A stretch of DNA of 64,000 bases, from assembly GCA_016793325.1 (NCBI GenBank), contig JAEUKI010000022.1:1-64000 (forward strand). The letters are read 5' to 3'. The first letter of the stretch is position 1, and every line of letters starts with the position of its first letter. The stretch is from Myxococcales bacterium. Its GTDB lineage: Bacteria; Myxococcota_A; Polyangia; Polyangiales; Ga0077539. The notes below the pieces were generated by a model. It made no database searches. It was not told the origin of the DNA and saw only the letters and a list, made by a program, of their open reading frames with translations. Of the stretch, positions 33,456 to 42,354 are shown piece by piece. The position numbers and the translations under genes were made by a program.

Positions 33456-33529
33456 GCGCCGAAGGCTACACAAGACGCGCCCCTTGCTTCGACGGTGGCG
33501 CACAATCATGGAGTGCTACCCTCGGTCGC

Positions 33530-34321
33530 ATGGAAGGGCGCGCCGCGCGGCGATGGCTCCTTTGCGCAGAGGACAACCTGTCCGCAGAGCTCGCTCGGGA
33601 TCTGTGCGACCGCGTCGTGCGCGAGCGCGCCGAGCCCGATTGGATTCGCGCGCTGTGGGACCCCTCGCTCGTCGAGTCGCAACGCGAGTGGATCGGGCTC
33701 GAGCCCCACTACAACTGGGCCGACCGCGGAGCGCTCGATCGTCGCTGCGAGTCCGCGGGCCTCGCGATCGCTGTGCGCGAGCTCAGCACCGGGCGCCGCA
33801 TCGCTCCCCACGGAAAAGCCGCGATGGCCTTCAAGGCCGCGCGCGCCGCGATGACGGTGAGCCCCGTCCCGGACCTGCTCGTGATCTCCGCGGACACCGA
33901 CGGAGAGACGGAGGATCGCGTTCGATTCGCCGAGGGGCTGAGGCTCGCGGCCGAGCCGATCGTCACGGTGTGCGCTGAGATCCACCGCGAGTCCGAGGCG
34001 TGGGTGATCAGCGGTTTCGTCGCTGAAAACAGCGCCGAACGCGACGCGCTCGCGCGCGTTCGAGACGAGCTCGGCTTCGACCCGACGCTGCACAGCGAGC
34101 GGCTGATGTCCGACCTCACGGGCGACGTTCGCGACGCCAAGCGCGTGGCGAGCAAGCTCTTCGCGCAGAGCGGCGGGGTGTCGCTGTTCAACGAGCGCTT
34201 CGTGCGATGCTGGCGCGAGACGCCGCTCGACGCGCTGATCGAGCGCGGAGCGCGTTCGGGCCTCGCGGCGTTCATCGCGGACGTCGAGCGCACGGTGCCT
34301 CGCGCGATCGCGCGCGGTTGA
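33530..34321 (+). CDS. Uncharacterised protein, possibly TOPRIM/DUF4276-like
   Basis: A 263-residue soluble protein. Its pattern suggests a TOPRIM-like fold of the DUF4276 type: LLCAEDNLSAELARDL near the start, PDLLVISADTDGETEDR (acidic cluster) and EIHRESEAWVISGF, a Glu-x2-x-AW motif common in that family. Those relatives are often nuclease-like and seen in defence contexts. No other defence gene is adjacent. This reading is tentative; no catalytic site can be confirmed. Confidence 0.6.
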   Translation: MEGRAARRWLLCAEDNLSAELARDLCDRVVRERAEPDWIRALWDPSLVESQREWIGLEPHYNWADRGALDRRCESAGLAIAVRELSTGRRIAPHGKAAMAFKAARAAMTVSPVPDLLVISADTDGETEDRVRFAEGLRLAAEPIVTVCAEIHRESEAWVISGFVAENSAERDALARVRDELGFDPTLHSERLMSDLTGDVRDAKRVASKLFAQSGGVSLFNERFVRCWRETPLDALIERGARSGLAAFIADVERTVPRAIARG

Positions 34322-34333
34322 TTGCGTGTGCGA

Positions 34334-35074
34334 CTATCGCGCGGGGATCGTGACGAAATCCACGTATTCGCCGTGCGTGAGGCAGTGCGCATGCACGCGC
34401 ACCGTGTCGCCCGGCTGCACGTCGGAAGGCAACGCGACGAGGTACACCGTGTTCTTGCCAGCGTCCGCGGCGGGGTCCGTGCCTTCGCGCGCGGCGTAGC
34501 GGCCGTTGTCGCCAGAGCCCGCGGCAGGCCAGCTCGAGAAGCGGCTCTCGGCCTCTTGCGCTTCGGCGTCGGTGGCTTTGCGAACGCGGATCCAGTTGTA
34601 CCAGTGGCCGGTGGGGTTGCTCTCGCTCGGCGCCGCGTTGGGGTGCTTCGCGTGGCCCTTCGCAGGGTCGCCCCACATGATCGCGAGCATCCCTGCGGCC
34701 ACGGCGCCCGCGGGCATCTCGGGGACGTACGGGAGGTGCTTGCCCAAGTGCGCCGTCGCGCCGTCCGCGCCGTTGATCTGCGCGCGATACGACTCGGGGA
34801 TCGCTCCCGCGTTTCCTCGATCGCGGTTGAACGCGATCGGGTCCCACGACGCGGGCTTCGCCTTCGGAATCTCTCCGTTCGACGCGCCCGCAGCGGCTTG
34901 CCCCGCGGCCCCGCCCGAGCTCGCGCCCGCGCCGCTCGCTCCGCCGTTCGCGCCGTTGTCTGCGTTGGCGTTCGATGTTCCGCAGCCCACCGCCGCGGGC
35001 GCGATCGCGACGACGCCCGCAAGCGCGGCCCAGTTTTGCAACCACTGCAACAGCTCTCGACGTGTGCTCTTCAT
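34334..35074 (-). CDS. Tat-type exported lipoprotein, function unknown
   Basis: A 246-residue protein. The N-terminus MKSTRRELLQWLQNWAAL holds a twin-arginine motif with a lipobox AVGC (Cys about residue 31), followed by a Gly/Ala/Ser-rich linker (about 32-70). The mature domain contains HLGKHLPYVPEMP, HWYNWIRV and VHAHCLTHGEYVD, with several His residues that may bind metal. Tat export suggests a folded or cofactor-bearing protein. No family recognised. Confidence 0.75.
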   Translation of the reverse strand: MKSTRRELLQWLQNWAALAGVVAIAPAAVGCGTSNANADNGANGGASGAGASSGGAAGQAAAGASNGEIPKAKPASWDPIAFNRDRGNAGAIPESYRAQINGADGATAHLGKHLPYVPEMPAGAVAAGMLAIMWGDPAKGHAKHPNAAPSESNPTGHWYNWIRVRKATDAEAQEAESRFSSWPAAGSGDNGRYAAREGTDPAADAGKNTVYLVALPSDVQPGDTVRVHAHCLTHGEYVDFVTIPAR

Positions 35075-35197
35075 CGCGCACGTTCTACACCGCGACGAAG
35101 TCGGTTGCAGTCGTTCTTCGCGGTTCTTTACGGTCCGTCGTCGGACGTCGACGTCCGCACCGCTCGAAATCGCTCCGAACCGCGCGCGATCGCGCCG

Positions 35198-38140
35198 TCA
35201 CTCGCCGAGCACCTGAAGCGCGCCCGCGCCGTCGATCACCACGACGCGCCCTTGATCGAGCAGCCCGAGGTCTTCGACGGACTCGGTCGACTCGAAGCCC
35301 GCGACGAGCTCGCCGTCGTCCTCGTTGAATACACGCACACGACCGTCCGCGTCTCCGATCGCGACGCGCCCGCGCGCGACGGCGAACGCTCGAACCGCGC
35401 TCGCGTCGAGCTCGCGCCGCCACACCCGAGACCCATCCCTGGCGGCGCGGGCTTCGATCCACCAAGCGACGCCCGCCTCGCGCTTGCACGAGAGCACGAG
35501 GATCGCGGTCGCGTTCGATGCGGCGGCGACGCGCTCGATCTTCGCGGGGTCGTCCGCGACGCGCACGCAGAACCGCTCTCGCGCGTCGTCGATCAGACGC
35601 AGCTCGGCCCCCGCGGCGACCAGCACGAACGAGCCGCTCGAACGCGGGCCGAACGCGAAGCGCCCCCGTTGGCTGAAGCTCTTGTCGAGCGCATGGACCA
35701 CGCCGCGATCGAGGTCGATCAGGCACGTCTCGGTTACGTCGCGAAGCACGAGCCAACGACCGCACTCCGAGAGCGAGCTGCGCTCGGGATGCCTCCCTCG
35801 AACAGCGACCTGCGCGTCGATCACGCCTCGCGCGAGGTCGAACCGCACCGCGCGCGTCTGCGTCGAGAGCGACCAGCGACCGCGCGTAGCCCGTTCGCGC
35901 GCGCTCGCACAATCACCTCGACGCTCGACCGGGCGCGGCGGGAGCGATCCTTCGCGATCGAGGTCGAACGCCCAGCACCGGTGGCCCTCGCTTGCGTCGT
36001 AACCCCACACGAACGCCCTCGATTCGCCGGTCGCCGCCTCGTCGATCTGCGCGTAGAAGACCGAGGATTTGGGCCCAGCGTGCTCGCGCTCGAGCGCGAG
36101 CGTCGCTCCGTCGTAGACGCGCACACGCCTGTCGGAGCCCGAGGACAAGAGCTTCGATCCATCGCGCGTCGCCGCGAGCGCGAGGATCCCGCCTTCGTGC
36201 AGCACCTTGCGCGCGAGCACCCGCCCGTTCACGGGGTCGATGAGCATCGCTTCGCCGCCGAGCCCGCTCAGCACGAAGCGCGGTCCGTCGCGCGAGACGA
36301 AGCTCGTGACTGTGTACGTGGCGCTCCCTCGGCAGCCATCGAGCGGTCGAAGGACGTCTGCGTCGATGTCGAGGGCGAGCCGTTCGTGCTGAAAATTCTG
36401 CACGATCGCGTAGCGCCCGCTCGGGTCGATCATCGTGCAATACGCCTCGCGGACGCTCGTGGCGACGCGCGCCTCGCCCGTCACGCGATCGAAGACCACC
36501 GGCGGAACGCCCGCGCTCGCGACGCTCCCGTCTTCGCGCTCGACGAGCGTGGACGCGATCGACGCCTTCGCGCGCTGCGATCGCTGGAGCACGGCTCCGG
36601 TGTCGGCGTCGAGCCAGACGAGCTCGAGCTCTCGCGACGCGCGCTCGAGCAGGATCGCGACCGAGCGACCGTCGCGGCACGGCAAGATCGCGCAGGGGGT
36701 CTTCTCGATGCGCGTGGTGTAGCGAGGCGTCGACGAGTCGACGGACCAGCCAACGAGCGAGCCCTGCCGGTCGTAGCTCACGACGAGGTCGTCGCGAACG
36801 CACGCGGCGCCGCCCCACTCGCGGTGCGGCGTGTCTCGCACAAACACCGCGGATTCTTCGGGTGAAAAGTGCTCGAGCTGGTGAAAGTGCGCGACGGCGA
36901 CGGCGTGCGTGGCGCGCTCGGACAGCGCCGCGGCGCGCGGGAGCTCGTAGTCGCCGTCGGCGCGAAAGGTGACTTCTCCGCGTGCGTTCCATCGCTCGAT
37001 GACGGCAGACACGAGCGGCGTGCTCGGGGCGTTCGCGACGAAGAGCGATCCGTCGTCCGAGAGCACGAGCTGCTCGTTCTCGAGGTGCTTGCCGCGCGCG
37101 GTGTCGATCCACGCGCCGTCGCTCGCGCTGAATCGGTGGACGGATCGCGTCGCGCGGTCCCACGTCCAGAGCTCTCCCGGGACGCGATCGAACCCTCGGA
37201 CCAAGGACCCCGCGGCCGGCGACTTACTCTCAACCGGACGCAGCGAATAGCGCTTCAGAGATCGATCTGTTTGAATTGTAAACACTGAATCAATGTCGAC
37301 CGCGACGCACGCCGTGACCGAGGCTCCTGGGGCGAGGACGCGATGCGTGGCGTCGCTGCTCGCCGCGGGGCGAGCGACGAACTCGATGGGTCTTCCGTCG
37401 CGCGCGACCCAAGGCGCCGCGGTGGATGAATCACCGCTCAGCTTCACGCGCTCGTCCGTGTCGACGTCGAGCGCCCACACGTCGCGCGTGGTGTAGAGCC
37501 GCATCGCCTCGCCCGAAGCGTCGACGAGGACGCGCCTTCGATCGGGGTGCGGCCGCACCGTCACGCTGTGCAGCTCGTCCGACGCGAAGCCGTGGCCAGC
37601 GATCGTTCGAACGAGCGCGCCTCGCGCGTCGGTGACCCACAGCGCGCCGATCGTCGAGCGCACGAATCGCTCGCCGTCGTCGATGGCGACGATCCCCGTG
37701 ATCGGCTCGTCCGTGAGCTTCGGCCACGGTTCGAGCCCCTCGTGAATCGAGCCCGACACGACGCTCTGCTCGGCGATCACCACGGCGACGCGCGAGGATC
37801 GAGCGTCGGTCGCGAGCGCCGTCGCAACCCCAGGCAGCGCGAGCGCCCTCTGTTCGACGAGCGCGAGGTCGCTCACCACCATGCGGCCATCGCGGCCCAC
37901 GGAGACGAGCGCCGCGTCGCCCGTCGCGTCGTCGCGCGCGAAGCCCACGGCGATCACCGCGCTCTCGTGCGCGACGCGAGACGCCACGAGCGCGCCGTCG
38001 TGCGTATAGACGCAGAGCGATCCGTCGTCGCCACCTGTGACGACGAGCGCTTCGCTCGCGGCGAGCGCGCGCGCAGCGCCTCGCCGGGTCCATCGGCACT
38101 GCGAGGGGGCCTTCGTCGTCAGCGACCTGAGCGCGAGCAC
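35198..38140 (-). CDS. Very large WD40-type beta-propeller protein
   Basis: A 980-residue protein without signal peptide or transmembrane segment. It reads as many beta-propeller blades: repeated GGDDGSLCVY, SVGRDGRMVVSDL, SSGSDRRVRVYDGATL, IGDADGRVRVFNEDDGEL and DSxTPRYTT-like elements. The two ends resemble classical WD blades; the middle is more degenerate. Such proteins usually scaffold other proteins. It is on its own transcript between two divergent or convergent neighbours, so its partner is unknown. Confidence 0.8.
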   Translation of the reverse strand: MLALRSLTTKAPSQCRWTRRGAARALAASEALVVTGGDDGSLCVYTHDGALVASRVAHESAVIAVGFARDDATGDAALVSVGRDGRMVVSDLALVEQRALALPGVATALATDARSSRVAVVIAEQSVVSGSIHEGLEPWPKLTDEPITGIVAIDDGERFVRSTIGALWVTDARGALVRTIAGHGFASDELHSVTVRPHPDRRRVLVDASGEAMRLYTTRDVWALDVDTDERVKLSGDSSTAAPWVARDGRPIEFVARPAASSDATHRVLAPGASVTACVAVDIDSVFTIQTDRSLKRYSLRPVESKSPAAGSLVRGFDRVPGELWTWDRATRSVHRFSASDGAWIDTARGKHLENEQLVLSDDGSLFVANAPSTPLVSAVIERWNARGEVTFRADGDYELPRAAALSERATHAVAVAHFHQLEHFSPEESAVFVRDTPHREWGGAACVRDDLVVSYDRQGSLVGWSVDSSTPRYTTRIEKTPCAILPCRDGRSVAILLERASRELELVWLDADTGAVLQRSQRAKASIASTLVEREDGSVASAGVPPVVFDRVTGEARVATSVREAYCTMIDPSGRYAIVQNFQHERLALDIDADVLRPLDGCRGSATYTVTSFVSRDGPRFVLSGLGGEAMLIDPVNGRVLARKVLHEGGILALAATRDGSKLLSSGSDRRVRVYDGATLALEREHAGPKSSVFYAQIDEAATGESRAFVWGYDASEGHRCWAFDLDREGSLPPRPVERRGDCASARERATRGRWSLSTQTRAVRFDLARGVIDAQVAVRGRHPERSSLSECGRWLVLRDVTETCLIDLDRGVVHALDKSFSQRGRFAFGPRSSGSFVLVAAGAELRLIDDARERFCVRVADDPAKIERVAAASNATAILVLSCKREAGVAWWIEARAARDGSRVWRRELDASAVRAFAVARGRVAIGDADGRVRVFNEDDGELVAGFESTESVEDLGLLDQGRVVVIDGAGALQVLGE

Positions 38141-38209
38141 GGGCGAAGACGGTATCGATTTGCCTGGGTACGGTCACGCCCCGCGCCGCGATACGCTCGG
38201 CCGACGACC

Positions 38210-39397
38210 ATGAGCAACGATCGCGACCGCGCCCCTCACGAGCCGTACTTCGCGCGTCTGCAAGCGGGCCTCGACCGCGAGTCCGACGGCGTCGCGTCGA
38301 TCGTGCTCGACCTCGATCGGGTGGACGTCAACGTCGACCGCGTTCGGAGCATGTGGCCTCGGGGCAAGGCCGTGCGCCTCGCGGTCAAGTCGCTCCCGTG
38401 CATCGCGCTGCTCGAGCGCCTCGCGCGTCGCTTCGAGACGCGGCGGTTCATGGTGTTTCACCCCGCGCACCTCGCGCCGCTCTTCGCCGCCTTCTCCGAC
38501 GCGGACGTCCTGTTCGGAAAGCCCCTCGCCCCCCGCGCCGTCGCGCGCTCCCTCGAGTCGCTCGCGCCCGAGCACCTCGGCCGCGTCCGGTGGCTCGTCG
38601 ACAGCGCGCGGACCGCGCGGGAGCTGTCCGAAGTCGCTCGCACACACAATCAAGTACTCCGAGCTGCGATCGAGATCGACATCGGTCTGCACCGCGGCGG
38701 AGCGTCGAGCGCCGAGGACCTCGCGGCGATCGCAACGCATTTTCTCGGCCGAGACGCCGCGCTCTCGTTCGCGGGGCTCATGGGCTACGACGGGCACCTC
38801 GGGCGCGTCCCGTGGCCGCTGCAGACGATTTCGCGCTCGCACGCGCGGTCGATGCAGCGCTACTCGACGCTGATCGACGCCGCGGATCGCGCGGGGCTCG
38901 TGGCGGGGGACGCCGTTCGCAACGCGGGCGGGAGCCTCTCGTTCATGGAGTACCGCGACGGAGACCCGAGCGACGAGCTCACGATCGGGTCGTGTCTGGT
39001 CAAGCCCGCGCACTTCGCGGACAAGCGCCTCGCCTCGCTCGATCCCGCGATGTTCATCGCGACGCCGGTGCTCAAACGCATCGAGCGCTTCGTGGCGCCC
39101 GACGGCGAGTGGCTCGGCCCAGTCGCCGGGCTCGTGCGAGGGCTCCGCGGCCCCGGGGTCTACGTGTTCGGAGGGCGCTTCAACGCGCGTCCGGTGAGCC
39201 CGACGGACCTCGTGGCGAACGCGGTCCTCGGCGACAGCGCGAATCAGGCGCTCTACCAACTCGATCGCGCAAGCGCGCTCGACCAGGGAGATTGGGCTTT
39301 TTTCTGGCCCGAAGAGAGCGAGGCCGTGATGGATCAATTTGATTGTGTGTGGGCCGTCGAGGGCGATCGATGGAGCCGTCTTCCGACGCTCCGCTAG
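38210..39397 (+). CDS. Alanine racemase-fold PLP protein (D-threonine aldolase/D-serine dehydratase type)
   Basis: A 395-residue PLP enzyme of the fold-III alanine racemase N-terminal family. The PLP-binding Lys is likely in RLAVKSLPC (about residue 56). IDIGLHRGGASS and NAGGSLSFMEY follow the D-threonine aldolase-like pattern, and a long C-terminal domain with PVSPTDLVANAVLGDS follows. Exact amino-acid substrate unknown. The start at ATG 38210 begins just after the antisense propeller gene's start, so the two are divergent by 69 bases. The stop lies two bases before a 102-bp repeat. Confidence 0.82.
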   Translation: MSNDRDRAPHEPYFARLQAGLDRESDGVASIVLDLDRVDVNVDRVRSMWPRGKAVRLAVKSLPCIALLERLARRFETRRFMVFHPAHLAPLFAAFSDADVLFGKPLAPRAVARSLESLAPEHLGRVRWLVDSARTARELSEVARTHNQVLRAAIEIDIGLHRGGASSAEDLAAIATHFLGRDAALSFAGLMGYDGHLGRVPWPLQTISRSHARSMQRYSTLIDAADRAGLVAGDAVRNAGGSLSFMEYRDGDPSDELTIGSCLVKPAHFADKRLASLDPAMFIATPVLKRIERFVAPDGEWLGPVAGLVRGLRGPGVYVFGGRFNARPVSPTDLVANAVLGDSANQALYQLDRASALDQGDWAFFWPEESEAVMDQFDCVWAVEGDRWSRLPTLR

Positions 39398-39398
39398 A

Positions 39399-39500
39399 GC
39401 GACGCCCCGTTGGAAGGACTACACGCAGTGAGCTCACTCCTGGGAAATCTCCCGAGACGCTCAGCCCGCGTGTAGCCAACGGAAGGCGGAGCCGCAGTAG
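39399..39500 (+). repeat. 102-bp dispersed structured repeat, copy 2
   Basis: Second copy of the element at 29572-29673, starting two bases after the stop of the PLP enzyme gene. Inner stem here is TACACGC (39420-39426) with GCGTGTA (39468-39474), a compensatory change against copy 1. Confidence 0.93.
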
Positions 39501-39563
39501 AGCGGTCGGGACCGACGGTCGATTCGTTGAGAACCAGCGGCTCACCCGCCCAATCGGTCGTTG

Positions 39564-42308
39564 ATGACCTCACGAAATGTTCGTTGGATCGCTTCGATCG
39601 CGCTCTCGCTCCTCGCGCTGGTCGCTCGGCCTGCGTCCGCGATCGTCAGGCTCGGCGCCGAAGAGCCTGTCGACACCACGGTGACGGACGGCCTCGAGGG
39701 CTTCTGGAGCGCCGACCGACCCGCGCTTCTCCAAGACACGTTCGCAGTCCCGTCGCGTGGCGGCGCGCTGCTCTTGCACCGGTCGAACTTCTCGTCGTTC
39801 GCGTCGCAGCGACTCAGCGGAACATTCGAGTTTTCTCCTCCCCGAGCGCTCGGCGCCGCGCTCGGTGGAGCGCGCGTCGTCCTCGCTGTTCCCGACAACG
39901 ATGGGATGTTCGTGGTCGCGGAGCGCTTCGCGCTATCCAGCGCGCGAGACGTGTATGCGTGGCGCCTCGACGCAGACGGCGTCCCGCGCTCTGTCGAGCC
40001 GTCGTTGCTGGTGCGGATCTCGACGGACGCGGTGGATCGGCTCGCCGCAGCGTGCACGATCGACGCGTGCACCCTCGTGGCGTTCGTGGCGCCGTCACAG
40101 CTGCAGATCGTGCGTGTTCCCTCGTCGGGCGCGGCGACGACGCGGGTCCTCGCGGTGACCGCTCCGACCTATGCTCGCCCCGCGGTCGCGACGAACGGAA
40201 CCTCCCTGCTCGTCTCGCTCGTCCGAGACGCGGATCGCGTGCAGATCATTCCGTTGAGCGCGACAGGCGAGCCCGGCGCAGCGCGGCTGCTCGACGCGTA
40301 CACGTCCAACACGCCGCGGATCGCGCACGATGGACGCTCGTTTGTCCTGCAATATGTCCGGCGAACGAGCGGGACGCCCTCGACCGCGTGGGAGGTTCGC
40401 GCGCGGAGGCTCGAGAGCGACGCGAGCGATCTCGCTCCCTCGCGCGACGTGCTCCTCGGAACGGTCGCGACGTTCTCGACGCACAGCATGTTTCGCGACG
40501 GAGACGCGCTGCGCTGGGTGCTCGACCCCGCGACGATGACCGGCCCTGTGCGGACCGCGACCCTCGATCACGCGGACACCCTCTCTCCTGTGACCCCGTG
40601 GCTCGAGCGCTCGACCTTGCAGCTCGAGTATTCCGACCGCGTTCTTCCTGCGACCGCGGGGCCCCTGGTGTTTCAGCGTCGCGTGCTCAGCGTCGCCGAC
40701 TCCCTCGCGCGCGTGGAGATTCCCACGATCGCGCAGGTGTACGCGCCCGCCCGAGCTCGAACGCACGTCGCGCCCGGAGAGCCTGCGCGCCAGCGATCGC
40801 CGCGCCTCGTGCGACAGGGCTCGAACGTACGCGTCGTCTGGGCCGAGTCTCGCGCGGACATCGGCGAGCTCTACACGCGCTCGCTCCTCGCAGATGCGAC
40901 GCTGTCTCCCACCGAGAGGCTTCCGGTCTCTACGAACACGCTGCGCGTCGGTTGCTTCGACGCGCTCGCGGCGGGAGACGAGCTGTTTCTGTCTTGGCAA
41001 AACTTGCTCGGGACGCTCGGCGCCCCCGGCGCAGCGCGCGTTCGAAGGAGCGGCTCCGTGCTGCGCTACTCCGAGCCCCAAACGCACACCGTGTACACGA
41101 GCACCGATCAGTGCCCGCAGTTCTTCTCGGTCGATGGACGCTTGCAGTGGGTGCAGCACGCGAGTCGCTCGATCTCGCTCGGCGCCGACGTGGGCTCGAT
41201 GTACTTCGACGATCGGGGCACGCTCTTCGGCGAAGAGGGCTACTACCCTGCGTATGTCACGGGGTTCGTCTCGGGCTCCGAGCTCGAGGTGCACTGGAGT
41301 CGCGGGGTCATGCCTCGTCGCGCCCGCGTGCCGACCACGATCGCGCGCCCTTCGATCGCCATCGAGCCTTCGACGGTGACCTTCGGCGATCCGCTGCGCA
41401 TCATCGAACACAGCGATCGAACGCGCCTCGCGGTCTGGCGCGACGGCGAGTGGCGCGCGCAGCGCTTCGACAACTCGGGGCCGATCGACGCGAGCCGAGC
41501 GATCGACGCCGCGCCGATCATGCTCGCAACGCCGCCGAATACGCTGGCAAACCTCGATCGCTCGTCGCTCGAGTTGGCCTCGGATCGTAGCTCGTTCTAC
41601 GTCGCCCTCGTCGTCGCCACGGGGATGTCGAGCCCGTCGAAGACCCTCGAGGTCCTCCGCATCGCGAAGGACGGCCCGCCTTCGATCGAGCGCGCGCGCG
41701 TGCTGCCTGCGACCGCCGAGATCGAGGGCTTCTCGATGCTCGTCGAAGCGGAGGGACGCGTGCGCGTCGCGTACGGCCGTCGCGACGACACGTTGGGCGT
41801 CTCGCGTATTTTTACCCGCGAAGTGTCCTTCGACGACGCCCTCGTCGAGCAGGGACGAACGTGCGCTCGCAACGCGCAGTGCCGCTCGGGCGCGTGCGTC
41901 GACGGCGTGTGCTGCGAGAGCGCGTGCCCAAGCGTCGGCGCCACGTGCGGCGTGTGCGCAGCGGCGCGCGGAGCCCCGTCCGACGGCGTGTGCGCGCAGG
42001 TCTCGTGCGCCCCGATCGTGCCGCGCGACGCAGCGGTGGACGCAGCGGTGGACGCCAGCGAGCTCGAAGACGTCGTGGTCGAAGACGTCGTCACGGCGGA
42101 CAGTCGCGCGGCCGATGTTCCAGCGGATCGCGGGGTCGTGGACGCGTCCGTCGACGTCGCAAGCCGAGACGCTTCGACGGTCGAGCCCCACCTCGGCGGC
42201 GGTTGCCAGTGCACGACGCCAGCGACCCATCCTCGTTCGCGCAGCGTGCTCTCGCTCTTTGTGCTCGGGCTCGCGACGGCGACGCTCGCTTCGCGCAAGC
42301 GTCGTTGA
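39564..42308 (+). CDS. Large secreted protein with cysteine module and MYXO-CTERM-like tail
   Basis: A 914-residue exported protein. Residues 1 to about 27 form a signal peptide (ARPASA-I). Residues about 30-740 form many beta strands with repeated DxR/ADRSSFY-type blades, probably a beta-propeller. Residues about 755-800 form a Cys-rich module (CARNAQCRSGACVDGVCCES). An Asp/Val-rich linker follows, then the C-terminal tail GGGCQCTTP...LFVLGLATATLASRKRR, a Cys-containing hydrophobic segment plus Arg-Lys tail as in MYXO-CTERM sorting. It should be surface-anchored or processed. ATG 39564 chosen (TTG 39561 precedes it). Confidence 0.85.
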   Translation: MTSRNVRWIASIALSLLALVARPASAIVRLGAEEPVDTTVTDGLEGFWSADRPALLQDTFAVPSRGGALLLHRSNFSSFASQRLSGTFEFSPPRALGAALGGARVVLAVPDNDGMFVVAERFALSSARDVYAWRLDADGVPRSVEPSLLVRISTDAVDRLAAACTIDACTLVAFVAPSQLQIVRVPSSGAATTRVLAVTAPTYARPAVATNGTSLLVSLVRDADRVQIIPLSATGEPGAARLLDAYTSNTPRIAHDGRSFVLQYVRRTSGTPSTAWEVRARRLESDASDLAPSRDVLLGTVATFSTHSMFRDGDALRWVLDPATMTGPVRTATLDHADTLSPVTPWLERSTLQLEYSDRVLPATAGPLVFQRRVLSVADSLARVEIPTIAQVYAPARARTHVAPGEPARQRSPRLVRQGSNVRVVWAESRADIGELYTRSLLADATLSPTERLPVSTNTLRVGCFDALAAGDELFLSWQNLLGTLGAPGAARVRRSGSVLRYSEPQTHTVYTSTDQCPQFFSVDGRLQWVQHASRSISLGADVGSMYFDDRGTLFGEEGYYPAYVTGFVSGSELEVHWSRGVMPRRARVPTTIARPSIAIEPSTVTFGDPLRIIEHSDRTRLAVWRDGEWRAQRFDNSGPIDASRAIDAAPIMLATPPNTLANLDRSSLELASDRSSFYVALVVATGMSSPSKTLEVLRIAKDGPPSIERARVLPATAEIEGFSMLVEAEGRVRVAYGRRDDTLGVSRIFTREVSFDDALVEQGRTCARNAQCRSGACVDGVCCESACPSVGATCGVCAAARGAPSDGVCAQVSCAPIVPRDAAVDAAVDASELEDVVVEDVVTADSRAADVPADRGVVDASVDVASRDASTVEPHLGGGCQCTTPATHPRSRSVLSLFVLGLATATLASRKRR

Positions 42309-42354
42309 GCGCGCGGACTCGCCGGCGTGTTGGCGTACGATCGACGTTGCAGCG

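Noticed and set aside
34322-36865. Long plus-strand frame opposite the Tat lipoprotein and propeller genes
   Set aside because: Arg/His-rich shadow; the minus strand has clear propeller and signal-peptide sequence.
29572-39500. Integron attC sites
   Set aside because: The 102-bp repeat has GTTGG/CCAAC ends but does not fit the RYYYAAC/GTTRRRY core, and no integrase is near.
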